This document shows positions 26,694 through 36,990 of a DNA stretch of 64,000 bases, piece after piece. The stretch spans positions 545,960 to 609,959 of the forward strand of contig NZ_JAOTJC010000006.1 of NCBI RefSeq assembly GCF_025628895.1, read 5' to 3'. The DNA is from Alteromonas salexigens. GTDB lineage: Bacteria; Pseudomonadota; Gammaproteobacteria; Enterobacterales; Alteromonadaceae. Position 1 is the first letter of the stretch. Every line of letters starts with the position of its first letter. The notes beneath the pieces are model-generated. The model ran no database searches. It saw nothing but the letters and a program-made list of their open reading frames with translations, and was not told where the DNA came from. Made by a program: the position numbers and the translations under genes.

Positions 26694-28241
26694 TTACACG
26701 TCCAATAACAGGCGTGTAGGATCTTCCAGCATTTCTTTCACTGTCACCAGGAAGCCAACAGACTCTTTGCCGTCAACAATGCGGTGGTCATAAGACAGTG
26801 CCAGATACATCATCGGTAAAATTTCTACTTTACCGTTTACCGCCATAGGACGATCCTGGATTTTATGCATGCCCAGGATAGCGCTCTGAGGCGGATTGAT
26901 GATGGGTGTAGACATCAGCGAGCCGAACACGCCGCCGTTTGTGATGGTGAAGTTACCACCCTGCAGGTCAGACATGGCCAGTTTGCCATCACGCCCTTTA
27001 ATGGCCAGATCTTTGATGCCTTTTTCGACATCTGCCATACCCAGTGTATCCGTGTCTTTCAGTACCGGAGTTACCAGTCCACGTGGGGTAGATACGGCAA
27101 TCGAAATGTCGAAGTAGTTATGATAGCAGATATCATCGCCATCAATAGAAGCATTCACTTCCGGGAAGCGTTTCAGCGCTTCGGTAACCGCTTTTACATA
27201 GAACGACATAAAGCCCAGGCGAATACCGTGACGCTTCTCGAAGCTTTCCTGGTATTGCTTACGTAACTCCATGATTGGCTTCATGTTCACTTCGTTGAAC
27301 GTGGTCAACATGGCCGTAGAGTTTTTCGCTTCCAGCAAGCGGTTTGCAATGGTTTTACGCAGACGAGTCATTGGCACACGTTTTTCAGTGCGGTTACCCG
27401 CTGGCAGCTCTGATGCGTCCGCAGGAGTCGCAGGCGTCGTTGACTTTTTGTCATCACTGCCTGACTTCAGGTATTGCTCAACATCTTCTTTCGTAATGCG
27501 ACCGTTTTTGCCGGTGCCTTTTACTTTGGCAGCGTCGATGCCTTTTTCTGATAACAGGCGACGAACTGACGGACTCAGCGCATCGCTGCCGGCATCATCA
27601 CTGTCGTTACTGTCATCAGACTCAGCTTCTGCGGGTTTTGCGCCGCCTGAGCCAGTTACAAATTTAGCAATCACTTCTTCGGCCGTGACGGTTGCGCCCT
27701 CTTCCGCAAGAATCTCGCTAAGCGAACCATCGGCCGGTGCCACTACTTCCAGCACCACTTTATCAGTTTCGATATCTACCAGGTTCTGGTCACGACTTAC
27801 TGACTCACCCACACTCACATGCCAGGTAGCGATTGTCGCGTCAGCCACCGATTCAGGTAAAACCGGTACTTTAACATCGCTGGCTTCACCCGCATCACTG
27901 TCACTGGTTTTAGCTGTTTTTTCAGTAGTGTCTTTTTCTGCTTTATCTTTGCTTTCAGACTCTGACGATTTGTCATCCTGTGACTTTTTAGCTGCGCCGC
28001 CCTCACCTTTCTCCAGCTTCGCAATAACCTGCTCGCCCATGACAGTCGCACCTTCTTCATCAAGGATTTCTGCCAGGACGCCGTCTGCTGGTGCCACTAC
28101 TTCCAGCACAACTTTATCGGTTTCTATATCAACCAGGTTTTGATCGCGTTTTACTGAATCACCGGCCTTTACGTGCCAGGTTGCAATGGTCGCATCGGCA
28201 ACTGACTCAGGAAGGACCGGAACTTTTATCTCAATTGTCAT
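26694..28241 (-). CDS. sucB: 2-oxoglutarate dehydrogenase E2 (dihydrolipoyl succinyltransferase) with two lipoyl domains
   Basis: Core of the 2-oxoglutarate dehydrogenase complex: takes the succinyl group from SucA on lipoyl-lysine and passes it to CoA. The 515 residues are about 110 longer than E. coli SucB (405) because there are two N-terminal lipoyl domains, residues about 1-75 and 122-195, with lipoylated lysines at about 43 and 161 in identical [17 protein letters not shown] contexts. A charged Ser/Asp/Lys-rich linker separates them. Then comes the E1/E3-binding domain ([20 protein letters not shown], about 224-260) and the catalytic domain ending [15 protein letters not shown] with the active-site His and Asp. 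Starts 9 bp after the sucA stop. Confidence 0.96.
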   Translation of the reverse strand: MTIEIKVPVLPESVADATIATWHVKAGDSVKRDQNLVDIETDKVVLEVVAPADGVLAEILDEEGATVMGEQVIAKLEKGEGGAAKKSQDDKSSESESKDKAEKDTTEKTAKTSDSDAGEASDVKVPVLPESVADATIATWHVSVGESVSRDQNLVDIETDKVVLEVVAPADGSLSEILAEEGATVTAEEVIAKFVTGSGGAKPAEAESDDSNDSDDAGSDALSPSVRRLLSEKGIDAAKVKGTGKNGRITKEDVEQYLKSGSDDKKSTTPATPADASELPAGNRTEKRVPMTRLRKTIANRLLEAKNSTAMLTTFNEVNMKPIMELRKQYQESFEKRHGIRLGFMSFYVKAVTEALKRFPEVNASIDGDDICYHNYFDISIAVSTPRGLVTPVLKDTDTLGMADVEKGIKDLAIKGRDGKLAMSDLQGGNFTITNGGVFGSLMSTPIINPPQSAILGMHKIQDRPMAVNGKVEILPMMYLALSYDHRIVDGKESVGFLVTVKEMLEDPTRLLLDV

Positions 28242-28250
28242 CTTTGTTCC

Positions 28251-31070
28251 TTATTTAATAGTGAGTGCGTCTTCAACCAGAGCTTTCTGTTGCTGGTTGT
28301 GAACGGAAACATAACCAACTGCAGGTGACGCTGATGCCTCTCGGCCTGCATATGTCAGTTTGGCGCCCTCTGGAATGGCTTGCCAGAAGTGGTGCTGGCT
28401 ACAGTACCAGGCTCCCTGGTTCTGTGGTTCTTCCTGACACCAAACCCAATCTTTCACGTGGCTGTATTCTGCCACAACTTTGGCACATTCTTCTTGCGGG
28501 AATGGATATAATTGCTCCAATCGAATGATTGCAACGTCTGTTTGTTCATTTTTTCGACGCTGATCAAGCAAATCGTAATAAACCTTACCGGAGCACATGA
28601 CCACCCGCTTAACTTTTTTCGGGTCGAGATCGTCAATTTCACCGATAACGTTATGGAATTGTCCTTCTGCCAGTTCTTCCAGAGTCGACGTCGCCATGGG
28701 GTGACGCAGCAGGGATTTTGGTGACATCACGATCAGTGGTTTACGCATAGGACGCACTACCTGCCGACGGAGCATATTAAATACCTGTGCAGGTGTTGAT
28801 GGGACACACACCTGCCAGTTATGGTCCGCACACATTTGCAGGAAGCGCTCCAGACGGGCTGAACTGTGTTCAGGTCCCTGGCCTTCATAACCGTGTGGCA
28901 GCAATACCGTCAGGCCACACAGGCGGCCCCATTTAGCTTCACCTGAACTCAGGAACTGATCGAATACGACCTGGGCACCATTGGCAAAATCACCAAATTG
29001 CGCTTCCCAGATTGTCAGGCAGGAGGGCTCTGCAGTGGCATAACCATATTCAAAGGCCATTACTGCTTCTTCTGACAATACTGAGTCATAAATCTCAATT
29101 TCACCCTGACCTTCGCGGATGTGCTGCAACGGCATATACACAGAAGCGTCGGTCTGGTTGTGTAGCACGGCGTGACGGTGGAAGAAGGTTCCGCGACCAG
29201 AGTCTTGTCCGGTAATACGAATGTCGTTTCCGCCATCAACGATGGTGGCATAAGCCAGGTTTTCAGCCATACCCCAGTCGAGCTTCTTATCACCGGCAAC
29301 CATGGCCTTGCGGTCCTGGTACAACTTATTTACCCGCGAGTGCAGTTTGTGATCTTCCGGGTAAGTAGTCAGAGCTTTGCCAAGCTCTTTTAGTTTCTCA
29401 ATACTGAGCTCACCGTCATACGGCGTATCCCAGTCGTGCCCCAGATACGGTGTCCAGTCGACAGAATGCTCTGTCATTGGACGCCACTCTTCAACTACGC
29501 AGGCACCGTGATCAAGCGCAGCGCGGTATTCATCAAGATAGCGATCTGCATCACGCTTTTCAATCACACCTTCAGCAATCAACTGGTCGGCGTATAACAC
29601 ACGGGGAACCGGGTGCTTTTTAATCTTCTGGTACATCAGCGGCTGTGTTGCATTAGGCTCATCCGCTTCGTTGTGACCATGGCGGCGATAACACACCAGG
29701 TCGATGACCACGTCTTTCTTAAATTTATTGCGGTATTCCAGTGCCAGCTGGGTTACAAACTGCACCGCTTCCGGATCGTCAGAATTAACATGGAAGATTG
29801 GTGCCTGAACCATTTTGGCTATGTCAGTACAGTACTGAGTAGAACGGGTATCATCAATTTTTGAGGTGGTGAAACCAACCTGGTTATTCACCACGATACG
29901 AACAGTCCCGCCCACCGCAAAGCCGCGGGTTTCAGACATGTTGAAGGTTTCCTGCACCACGCCCTGCCCGGCAATCGCCGAGTCACCATGAATTGTGATT
30001 GGCAGTACTGTATTGGTGTCGTTGTCACGACGAGCCAGACGTGCGCGCACAGAACCCATCACTACCGGGTTAACTATTTCTAGGTGAGACGGGTTAAACG
30101 CCAGTGCCAGGTGAACATTGCCGCCCGGGGTAGCGAAGTCTGATGAGAAACCAGCATGGTATTTAACGTCACCGGCGCCCAGCGAATCATCATGTTTGCC
30201 AGAAAATTCGTCAAACAATACCGAGGGGTTTTTACCCAGCACATTGACCAGTACATTCAGACGGCCGCGGTGGGCCATACCAATAACACACTCTTTAGTG
30301 CCACCCGCGCCCGCTTTACTGATAATACCTTTCAGCATGGGGATAAGCGCATCGCCACCTTCCAGCGAGAAGCGCTTGGCACCCGGGAACTTCGAGCCCA
30401 GGTACTTTTCCATACCATCAGCTGCAGTTAACCCTTTAAGGATACTAATCTTTTCTTCTTTGCTGATTTCCGGCTTGGCTTGCACCGATTCGATTTTCTG
30501 CTGAAGCCAACGCTTCTGCTCCGTATCGGTGATGTGCATATATTCTGCACCAATCGAGCCACAGTAGGTTCTGTTCAACGATTTGAACAGGTCACCTAAT
30601 GTCATAGACTCTTTGCCGATGGCATAAGAGCCCACATTAAACGTGGTATCAAAATCGTCTTCAGAAAGTGAATGGTGGGAAAGTTCCAGATCACGCACCC
30701 GTTCCTGTTGCCATAGACCGAGGGGATCGAGGTTGGCGTGTTGGTGGCCACGGAAGCGGTAAGCGTTAATCAGCTGAAGAACCTTGACCTGTTTTTGGTC
30801 AGACACGCTACCGGCAGACACCTGGGTGGGTGCCATCCTTGCGGTGGGGCCCAGTGCCGCGAGTTTTCGGAACTGATCCTTGATGGTTGAGTGTTTATTT
30901 TCCAGCTCTACGCCTTCTACTTTCGGAAGACTATCGAAGACCTGGCGCCAGGTGTCTGAGACGCTTTGAGGATCGTCAAGGTACGCTTCGTACAACTCTT
31001 CCACATAAGCCGCGTTTGCGCCTGCCATGTGTGACGAGTCCCACCACGCTTTCATCACGCTTTCTTGCAT
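28251..31070 (-). CDS. sucA: 2-oxoglutarate dehydrogenase E1
   Basis: Thiamine-diphosphate-dependent decarboxylase of the 2-oxoglutarate dehydrogenase complex. At 939 residues it is close to E. coli SucA (933). N-terminal E2-contact segment YVEELYEAYLDDPQSVSDTW; GAKRFSLEGGDALIPML and MAHRGRLNVLVNVLGK around the substrate site; GDSAIAGQGVVQETFN with the metal/ThDP-binding GD; CYRRHGHNEADEPNATQPL; and the C-terminal transketolase-like pyrimidine domain. It has its own promoter at 31117-31145, and a terminator sits between it and sdhB. sucB follows after 9 bp. Confidence 0.98.
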   Translation of the reverse strand: MQESVMKAWWDSSHMAGANAAYVEELYEAYLDDPQSVSDTWRQVFDSLPKVEGVELENKHSTIKDQFRKLAALGPTARMAPTQVSAGSVSDQKQVKVLQLINAYRFRGHQHANLDPLGLWQQERVRDLELSHHSLSEDDFDTTFNVGSYAIGKESMTLGDLFKSLNRTYCGSIGAEYMHITDTEQKRWLQQKIESVQAKPEISKEEKISILKGLTAADGMEKYLGSKFPGAKRFSLEGGDALIPMLKGIISKAGAGGTKECVIGMAHRGRLNVLVNVLGKNPSVLFDEFSGKHDDSLGAGDVKYHAGFSSDFATPGGNVHLALAFNPSHLEIVNPVVMGSVRARLARRDNDTNTVLPITIHGDSAIAGQGVVQETFNMSETRGFAVGGTVRIVVNNQVGFTTSKIDDTRSTQYCTDIAKMVQAPIFHVNSDDPEAVQFVTQLALEYRNKFKKDVVIDLVCYRRHGHNEADEPNATQPLMYQKIKKHPVPRVLYADQLIAEGVIEKRDADRYLDEYRAALDHGACVVEEWRPMTEHSVDWTPYLGHDWDTPYDGELSIEKLKELGKALTTYPEDHKLHSRVNKLYQDRKAMVAGDKKLDWGMAENLAYATIVDGGNDIRITGQDSGRGTFFHRHAVLHNQTDASVYMPLQHIREGQGEIEIYDSVLSEEAVMAFEYGYATAEPSCLTIWEAQFGDFANGAQVVFDQFLSSGEAKWGRLCGLTVLLPHGYEGQGPEHSSARLERFLQMCADHNWQVCVPSTPAQVFNMLRRQVVRPMRKPLIVMSPKSLLRHPMATSTLEELAEGQFHNVIGEIDDLDPKKVKRVVMCSGKVYYDLLDQRRKNEQTDVAIIRLEQLYPFPQEECAKVVAEYSHVKDWVWCQEEPQNQGAWYCSQHHFWQAIPEGAKLTYAGREASASPAVGYVSVHNQQQKALVEDALTIK

Positions 31071-31116
31071 TATTGTGCCTTGCTACGTTTCGTAAAAACT
31101 AATGATATCGGCCTGT

Positions 31117-31145
31117 ATTATGAGGATTAATAACGCTGTATCCAA
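31117..31145 (-). promoter_or_regulatory. sucA promoter
   Basis: Minus-strand TTGGAT (31140-31145), exact 17-bp spacer, CATAAT (31117-31122, five of six matches to TATAAT). The transcript would have a leader of about 40 nt. It lies immediately downstream of the sdhB terminator, which supports separate transcription of sucAB. Confidence 0.6.
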
Positions 31146-31164
31146 CCTTAATTCCGATATAAAC

Positions 31165-31197
31165 AAAAAAATAGCCATCCTCAGCGGATGGCCATTT
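31165..31197 (-). terminator. Intrinsic terminator after sdhB
   Basis: Stem ATAGCCATCC / GGATGGCCAT (one A-C mismatch) with a 5-nt TCAGC loop and flanking A/T pairs, followed on the minus strand by a run of seven T. It ends sdhCDAB about 45 bp after the stop and before the sucA promoter. Confidence 0.75.
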
Positions 31198-31241
31198 AGA
31201 ATGTTGCTTTCTGTAACCAGTAAGTTGACAGAAATATAGTA

Positions 31242-31952
31242 CTAAACAGCCCGTTGTAAAAGCATCGACTTGATATTACCGATAGCTTTAGTCGGGTTAA
31301 GCCCTTTAGGACATACACTCACACAGTTCATAATACCATGACACCGGAACACGCTGAATGCATCGTCCAGATCGTTCAGACGCTCTTCTGTCGCCGTATC
31401 GCGGCTGTCAATCAGGAAGCGATACGCATGCAGCAGACCGGCCGGACCAATAAACTTGTCCGGGTTCCACCAAAATGATGGGCATGACGTTGAACAACAT
31501 GCACATAAAATACACTCATACAGCCCGTCCAGCTTTGCGCGCTCCTCAGGAGACTGCAAATGTTCCCGCGCCGGCGGTTGTGTCGCGTCATTAATCAGGA
31601 ACGGTTTGATTTTCTCATACTGCGTGTAGAACTGGGTTAGATCAACCACCAGGTCACGCACTACCGGTAAGCCCGGTAGTGGACGAATGACAATTTTACC
31701 TTTACCCAGGCTGGACAGCGGTGTGATACATGCCAGGCCGTTCTTGCCGTTCATGTTCATGCCATCCGAACCACACACACCTTCACGGCATGAGCGACGC
31801 AAAGAAAGTGTAGGATCCTGTTCTTTTAACGCCAGCAGCGCATCAAGAACCATCATGTCGCGACCCTCTTCCACTTCCAGGGTGTAATCCTGCATACGTG
31901 GTGCGTCGTCAACCTCAGGGTTATAGCGATAGATTGAAAAAGATAGTTGCAT
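31242..31952 (-). CDS. sdhB: Succinate dehydrogenase iron-sulfur subunit
   Basis: Electron-transfer subunit of complex II. The 236 residues match E. coli (238). Three cluster motifs are complete: [2Fe-2S] CREGVCGSDGMN with a later LAC, [4Fe-4S] CILCACCSTSCP, and [3Fe-4S] CHGIMNCVSVCPKG. WWNPDKFIGPAG near the quinone site is also present. It starts 14 bp after the sdhA stop and is the last gene of sdhCDAB before the terminator. Located on the cytoplasmic face of the inner membrane. Confidence 0.98.
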   Translation of the reverse strand: MQLSFSIYRYNPEVDDAPRMQDYTLEVEEGRDMMVLDALLALKEQDPTLSLRRSCREGVCGSDGMNMNGKNGLACITPLSSLGKGKIVIRPLPGLPVVRDLVVDLTQFYTQYEKIKPFLINDATQPPAREHLQSPEERAKLDGLYECILCACCSTSCPSFWWNPDKFIGPAGLLHAYRFLIDSRDTATEERLNDLDDAFSVFRCHGIMNCVSVCPKGLNPTKAIGNIKSMLLQRAV

Positions 31953-31966
31953 GATCGTTGCCTCTC

Positions 31967-33739
31967 TTAATATGACCGGGCTTTCGGCGGGAATGCTTCG
32001 CGAAGCTTCGGTGCCATATTGACTTCACGTTTGACCATTGAATCATCCTGCGGACGGTACACTGAGTGACACAACCAGTTCTCGTCATCACGGTCCGGGT
32101 AGTCAAAGCGACTGTGCGCGCCCCGGCTTTCGGTACGGAAGTTCGCGGCAACTGCGGTGCTGTACGCGGTTTCCATCAGGTTATCCAGTTCCAGACATTC
32201 GATACGCTGGGTATTGAAGTCAGAGCTCTTGTCATCAAGACGGGCGTGTTGTAAGCGCTCACGAATTTCACCCAGTTCTTTCAGACCATCGGCCATGGCA
32301 TCACCTTCACGGAATACAGAGAAATTCAGTTGCATACATTCCTGCATGTCTTTCTTAATCTGTACCGGATCTTCGCCCTTACCTTTCTCTGAGTTTTCCC
32401 AGCGATTGAAGCGGCTCATGGCGGCCTCAAGGTCAGACTCAGACGCATCACGGCTGGGTGACATTTCATCCAGGGATTTGCCCAGATGCATACCTGTTGC
32501 ACGACCAAATACCACCAAATCAAGCAGCGAGTTACCGCCCAACCGGTTGGCACCGTGTACTGATACACAGGCAATTTCACCACAGGCGAATAACCCGTTC
32601 ACCACTGACGCCTGACCGTTTTCATCTACCGTCAGACATTGACCGTCAACGTTAGTGGGAATACCGCCCATCATGTAGTGACAGGTAGGGATAACCGGAA
32701 TCGGCTCTTTAACCGGGTCAACGTGGGCAAAGGTACGTGATAACTCAAGAATTCCTGGCAAACGTGATTCGAGCACTTCTTTACCCAGGTGATCCAGCTT
32801 AAGTTTAATGTGGGTACCCCACGGACCATCACAGCCCCGACCTTCGCGGATCTCGGTCATCATTGAGCGCGCGACCACATCCCGGCCTGCCAGATCTTTA
32901 GCATTTGGTGCGTAACGCTCCATAAAGCGCTCGCCGTCTTTATTCAGCAGGTAGCCACCTTCACCACGACACCCTTCGGTTACCAAGGTTCCCGCGCCGG
33001 CAATACCGGTGGGGTGAAACTGCCACATTTCCATATCCTGTGCGGCTACGCCTGCGCGCAACGCCATGCCAATACCGTCTCCGGTATTGATGTGCGCGTT
33101 GGTGGTCGAGGCGAAAATTCTGCCTGCACCACCGGTTGCCAGTACGACTGCACGGGATTTGAAGTAAACCACTTCGCCGGTTTCAATATCAATGGCCGTA
33201 CAGCCGACAATGTCACCGTCCTGATTTTTCACCAGATCCAGGGCATACCACTCACTGAATACCTTAGTTTTGTTTTTTACGTTTTGCTGATACAGCAAGT
33301 GTAATAAGGCATGACCGGTACGGTCAGCTGCTGCCGCAGTACGCGCAGCCTGCTCACCACCAAAATTCTTTGACTGACCACCAAACGGACGCTGGTACAC
33401 CTTTCCGTTTTCGAAACGGGAGAAAGGCAGCCCCATGTTTTCCATCTCAATGATGGCTTCCGGGCCATTTTTACACATGTATTCAATGGCATCCTGGTCG
33501 CCTATGTAATCTGACCCTTTAACGGTGTCATACATATGCCATTCCCAGTTATCTTCGTGGGAATTACCCAGCGCGACGGTAATGCCGCCCTGTGCCGAAA
33601 CGGTGTGTGACCGGGTCGGGAAAACTTTCGAAAGCAGTGCGCAAGATTTTCCAGACTGAGAAATCTGAAGTGCGGCACGCATACCTGCACCGCCGGCGCC
33701 AATGACGACAGCATCAAACTCGTGAACGGGTAAACTCAT
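31967..33739 (-). CDS. sdhA: Succinate dehydrogenase flavoprotein subunit
   Basis: Oxidises succinate to fumarate with covalently bound FAD. Start at 33739 ([19 protein letters not shown]) because GGGAG lies 6 nt upstream; the longer frame adds seven residues not typical of the family. The 590 residues match E. coli (588). FAD Rossmann motif [11 protein letters not shown]; the flavinylated His in [15 protein letters not shown] (about 45); [30 protein letters not shown]; and [19 protein letters not shown] around the active site. Confidence 0.98.
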   Translation of the reverse strand: MSLPVHEFDAVVIGAGGAGMRAALQISQSGKSCALLSKVFPTRSHTVSAQGGITVALGNSHEDNWEWHMYDTVKGSDYIGDQDAIEYMCKNGPEAIIEMENMGLPFSRFENGKVYQRPFGGQSKNFGGEQAARTAAAADRTGHALLHLLYQQNVKNKTKVFSEWYALDLVKNQDGDIVGCTAIDIETGEVVYFKSRAVVLATGGAGRIFASTTNAHINTGDGIGMALRAGVAAQDMEMWQFHPTGIAGAGTLVTEGCRGEGGYLLNKDGERFMERYAPNAKDLAGRDVVARSMMTEIREGRGCDGPWGTHIKLKLDHLGKEVLESRLPGILELSRTFAHVDPVKEPIPVIPTCHYMMGGIPTNVDGQCLTVDENGQASVVNGLFACGEIACVSVHGANRLGGNSLLDLVVFGRATGMHLGKSLDEMSPSRDASESDLEAAMSRFNRWENSEKGKGEDPVQIKKDMQECMQLNFSVFREGDAMADGLKELGEIRERLQHARLDDKSSDFNTQRIECLELDNLMETAYSTAVAANFRTESRGAHSRFDYPDRDDENWLCHSVYRPQDDSMVKREVNMAPKLREAFPPKARSY

Positions 33740-33740
33740 A

Positions 33741-34088
33741 CTACACTCCCCACAAAACAAACAGACCCACCGCTACATAAGCGAATGCAATAATGTTCAG
33801 TACATATTGCACGGTGCCGCGCAGTGCGGCGGACTTTACGTAGTCAGTTAAAACCTGCCAAAGGCCAATGCGAACGTGGATCATCACAGCAATCAACGTC
33901 GCCAGAGTAAAGACTTTCATAGCAATGCCAGAGAACAACCCCTGCCATACTGCAAACGTGATGTTGTCGGTGGTGATAAAGAACCACGCCATGAAGAACG
34001 TATACGCAGCAATTAAAACCGCGGTTGTGCGCAACGACACGTAATCCTGAACGCCGTTACGTCTGATACTTGCCTGATTCGTTACCAT
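33741..34088 (-). CDS. sdhD: Succinate dehydrogenase membrane anchor subunit
   Basis: A 115-residue inner-membrane subunit with three helices (about residues 18-38, 52-76 and 90-113). The second ends with the heme-ligand region [14 protein letters not shown], including the conserved Asp-Tyr near the quinone site. Start at 34088 ([17 protein letters not shown]), with GGAG 8 nt upstream; it overlaps the sdhC stop by 7 bp. Matches E. coli SdhD (115). Confidence 0.95.
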   Translation of the reverse strand: MVTNQASIRRNGVQDYVSLRTTAVLIAAYTFFMAWFFITTDNITFAVWQGLFSGIAMKVFTLATLIAVMIHVRIGLWQVLTDYVKSAALRGTVQYVLNIIAFAYVAVGLFVLWGV

Positions 34089-34456
34089 AATGCCACTCCC
34101 AATACGATAGTCAGAACAATCCAAAGTCCGATAATGACGTTGGCGCTAAGATTTCCTGACTCCAGTTCTTCCCAGTACCCCATATCCATGATGCCGTGGC
34201 GAATGCCGCCAAGAATGTGGTAAGTCAGCGCGGAAGCTGTGCCGATTGCAATCAATTTTCCAACAATACCATCCATCATAGCCTGAACGCTGGCGAAGCC
34301 TTCCGCTGAAGTCAGCGAGACAGCCCATGCCCAGATTACGAACAACAATGCAAAGAACATTGCCACGCCGGTAATACGGTGGAGAATTGACGAAACAGCA
34401 GAGGGAGGAAATTTAATTGTATTGAGTTCTAAATTTACTGGTCTTTGCTTTTTCAC
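34082..34456 (-). CDS. sdhC: Succinate dehydrogenase cytochrome b556 subunit
   Basis: A 124-residue subunit starting with GTG at 34456 (MKKQRPVNLELNTIKFP). SSILHRITGVAMFFALLF holds the conserved Ser and Arg of the ubiquinone site, and HILGGIRHGIMDMGYW holds the heme b ligand His. Three membrane helices. First gene of sdhCDAB, divergent from gltA; the Shine-Dalgarno sequence is weak (CAGG about 10 nt upstream). Confidence 0.96.
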   Translation of the reverse strand: MKKQRPVNLELNTIKFPPSAVSSILHRITGVAMFFALLFVIWAWAVSLTSAEGFASVQAMMDGIVGKLIAIGTASALTYHILGGIRHGIMDMGYWEELESGNLSANVIIGLWIVLTIVLGVALW

Positions 34457-35143
34457 AATTTATGCCTGTTTAATCCGTAGGGACGTTGAACCACCCAATA
34501 TTGTTATGTCCTGTATGGGTGCATTCGCTTGTTACCTGTTAAAATCCTCATCCACTGAGTTGTTAACAATTTGTGAATTATATATCACTTGATTTACAGG
34601 TGATATTCCCGTGTTTTCAAGTATGGCTGAGTATATCCAGCGCATGCCTTAATTACAATTTTTTGTGCTTTTTTAGGGCGTTAGTTTACGCTTTGAACAC
34701 AAAGGCTGGTCGCGCACCGCAAATAGGTTAAAATTGATCAGGATTACCCAGAGTTGCAGTATAAAAGCGCGACTCATTTGTTCGGTGGCTACGCGCATAA
34801 CTATCTAACAGTTTGGTAAATTACCGCGTTTTAATAAAACAGCAGAGGTTTGACACTATTCGTCACTACGCTTTGTCACCGATTTGGTGAATATCAGATA
34901 TTCGCTCGGGTTACAGGTTACAATAGCGAAAACCTTTTTTTATTAGTTTTACAACAACTTTGTATATGGAACGTTAAAAGCTGGCTGTATTTGTGTTAAT
35001 AATCCGGAGTATTTATCCATCTAATGTGCATTTAAATTGACTTGTAAGTGCATAATAAAGTACAAATACGCCACTTTTCCCAACGAGTCGGGGAATAATC
35101 CCTGAATTCGCTGCAAACAGAACCATTCTGAGGAGAGCAATTT
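34457..35143. other. 687-bp divergent regulatory region between sdhC and gltA
   Basis: No gene seen. It should contain the promoters of both TCA operons. On the sdhC side there is TATAAT on the minus strand at 34578-34583 without a convincing -35, and the palindrome TTGTTAACAA at 34560-34569. In the middle lie two adjacent inverted repeats: TCACC-GATTT-GGTGA (34876-34890) and GAATAT-CAG-ATATTC (34889-34903), the second perfect, plus an isolated TTGACA at 34850. The region is AT-rich, and E. coli has CRP and ArcA control at this locus. A site at 34573-34588 resembling CRP (GTGA/TCAC arms) has the wrong spacing. Confidence 0.6.
35037..35066 (+). promoter_or_regulatory. Possible gltA promoter
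   Basis: TTGACT (35037-35042), 18-bp spacer, TACAAA (35061-35066); the -35 is good, the -10 weak. It would give a leader of about 70 nt to the gltA ATG, which has AGGAG 8 nt upstream (35131-35135). Confidence 0.3.
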
Positions 35144-36421
35144 ATGGCAGATCAGAAAGCCATTCTAAAAGCGGGCGACAAGGAAATTGAACTTCCGATC
35201 TTGTCCGGTACTGAAGGACAGGATGTAATTGACGTCCGTTCGTTAGGGGCTAACGGGTACTTTACCTATGACCCTGGCTTTATGGCGACAGGATCTTGCG
35301 AATCAGCAATCACCTACATCGATGGCGCAAATGGTGTACTGCTACACCGCGGTTTCCCAATTGAAGAATTGGCTCGCGACGCAGACTACCTTGAAGTGTG
35401 CCATATGCTGTTACACGGTGACGCGCCTTCAAAAGAAGAATACGAAGAATTTAAATCCACCATTACCCGCCACACCATGTTGCATGAACAAATCAACATG
35501 TTCTTCCACGGCTTCCGTAATGACGCCCACCCTATGGCAATGCTTTGCGGCACAGTGGGTGCGATGTCTTCGTTCTACCATAGCGATTTGGATGTTTCTA
35601 ACCCTGAACAACGTATGCGCAGCGCGCACCGTTTGATTGCGAAGATGCCAACGCTGGTAGCAATGTGCTACAAATATAACATTGGTCAGCCATTCGTTTA
35701 CCCACGTAACGACTTAAGCTATGCGGCCAACTTCCTGAACATGATGTTCTCAGTTCCGGCAGAAGAGTACGAAATCAGCCCTGCGGTTGAGCGTGCTATG
35801 GACCGCATCTTTACCCTGCATGCTGACCATGAACAAAATGCATCTACATCCACAGTACGTTTGGCTGGCTCCTCTGGCGCTAACCCTTACGCATGTATTG
35901 CGGCGGGTGTCGCATCTTTGTGGGGCCCTGCCCATGGTGGTGCCAACGAAGCGTGCCTGAACATGCTGGAAGAAATCGGCAGTGTTGACCGTATTCCTGA
36001 GTTTATCGACAGAGCAAAAGACAAGAGCGATCCGTTCCGTCTGATGGGTTTTGGTCACCGGGTTTACAAGAACTACGATCCACGTGCAACTGTGATGCGT
36101 GAAAGCTGTCACGAAGTCCTGAAAGAGCTGAATGTTCAGGATCCACTGCTGGATGTGGCTATGGAACTTGAGCGTATTGCGCTTGAAGACCCCTACTTTG
36201 CTGAGAAGAAGCTGTTCCCTAACGTGGATTTCTACTCTGGCATCGTACTGAAAGCTATCGGTATTCCGACTAATATGTTTACCTGTATTTTTGCACTATC
36301 CCGTACAGTGGGCTGGATTTCACACTGGCATGAGATGATGAGCGACGATAAACAGAAAATTGGTCGTCCCCGTCAGCTGTACACCGGTCACAGCAAACGT
36401 AAATATACTCCACTAAAATAA
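35144..36421 (+). CDS. gltA: Citrate synthase, type II (hexameric class)
   Basis: Condenses oxaloacetate and acetyl-CoA to citrate. At 425 residues it matches the NADH-sensitive gammaproteobacterial enzyme (E. coli 427). N-terminal beta-domain [18 protein letters not shown]; catalytic residues in [15 protein letters not shown] (His), [14 protein letters not shown] (His and Arg signature) and the PNVDFYSG segment (Asp). AGGAG ribosome-binding site 8 nt upstream. It diverges from sdhCDAB as in E. coli and is followed by a terminator at 36450-36477. Confidence 0.98.
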   Translation: MADQKAILKAGDKEIELPILSGTEGQDVIDVRSLGANGYFTYDPGFMATGSCESAITYIDGANGVLLHRGFPIEELARDADYLEVCHMLLHGDAPSKEEYEEFKSTITRHTMLHEQINMFFHGFRNDAHPMAMLCGTVGAMSSFYHSDLDVSNPEQRMRSAHRLIAKMPTLVAMCYKYNIGQPFVYPRNDLSYAANFLNMMFSVPAEEYEISPAVERAMDRIFTLHADHEQNASTSTVRLAGSSGANPYACIAAGVASLWGPAHGGANEACLNMLEEIGSVDRIPEFIDRAKDKSDPFRLMGFGHRVYKNYDPRATVMRESCHEVLKELNVQDPLLDVAMELERIALEDPYFAEKKLFPNVDFYSGIVLKAIGIPTNMFTCIFALSRTVGWISHWHEMMSDDKQKIGRPRQLYTGHSKRKYTPLK

Positions 36422-36449
36422 GCCATTCGGCTTGTTAGGTAGTAAATAG

Positions 36450-36477
36450 AAATAGCGCCTGTGGGCGCTATTTTTTT
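36450..36477 (+). terminator. Intrinsic terminator of gltA
   Basis: AAATAGCGCC-TGTG-GGCGCTATTT (10-bp perfect stem) followed by seven T. Confidence 0.93.
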
Positions 36478-36488
36478 AGGAGAATTAT

Positions 36489-36911
36489 ATGCCTTATTCA
36501 GCAGTAGCATTGGGCTTTGCCGGGCTTATCCCGTTTATTGCGCTGCCGGTCATGATTATGACTGGCATGCTCTCTTTGAGCGAGGGAGCCAGGTATTTCA
36601 CACAATATTCTGCGGTTCTGCTGTCTTTCTTCGGCGGGGTACACTGGCTTGACGCACTTCAGCATAACCGTACCAACCACCAGCTGTATGTGGCCATGCT
36701 GCCCACTATCATAGGCTGGTTATGTCTGGTGTTCAGTGGCGATGTTAAGGTGCTTGGGGTGTTGTCAGTGGCTTATATAGCCATGCTGTTTTACGACAAG
36801 TTTAATCTTATCCTGCCGCAAAAAATTGTTGTAGGCTACACCAGCGTACGTATGGTGCTGACATCGGTCGTGGTGATTAGCCATGCGGTGATGATTGGTA
36901 TACTGACCTGA
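36489..36911 (+). CDS. DUF3429 membrane protein
   Basis: A 140-residue protein with AGGAG 6 nt before its ATG; the ribosome-binding site lies directly after the gltA terminator. About four membrane helices (residues about 5-27, 37-55, 68-98 and 115-138). Conserved DUF3429 features are the N-terminal LGFAGLIPFIALP and the SAVLLSFFGGVHWLDAL segment with FGGVHW. Function unknown. It is probably expressed by leak-through or a weak promoter near 36440. It ends before a bidirectional terminator shared with manB. Confidence 0.85.
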   Translation: MPYSAVALGFAGLIPFIALPVMIMTGMLSLSEGARYFTQYSAVLLSFFGGVHWLDALQHNRTNHQLYVAMLPTIIGWLCLVFSGDVKVLGVLSVAYIAMLFYDKFNLILPQKIVVGYTSVRMVLTSVVVISHAVMIGILT

Positions 36912-36945
36912 GCAGCAATTGCCGCCCCCAGCTTTCTCCAGGCAC

Positions 36946-36973
36946 AAAAAAAGCGCCGTCCCCGGCGCTTTTT
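36946..36973. terminator. Bidirectional terminator between DUF3429 gene and manB
   Basis: GCGCCG-TCCC-CGGCGC stem extended by five A-T pairs, with seven A on the left and five T on the right. It serves both converging genes, although the longer T run is on the minus strand (manB). Confidence 0.88.
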
Positions 36974-36990
36974 ACTTACTGATATGCAGG

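Noticed and set aside
27271-28143. Plus-strand open frame (290 codons)
   Set aside because: Antisense to sucB lipoyl and linker regions, with Ser-rich repeats mirroring the lipoyl duplication.
34573-34588. CRP site upstream of sdhC
   Set aside because: GTGA and TCAC arms are 8 bp apart rather than 6, so it does not fit the CRP consensus.
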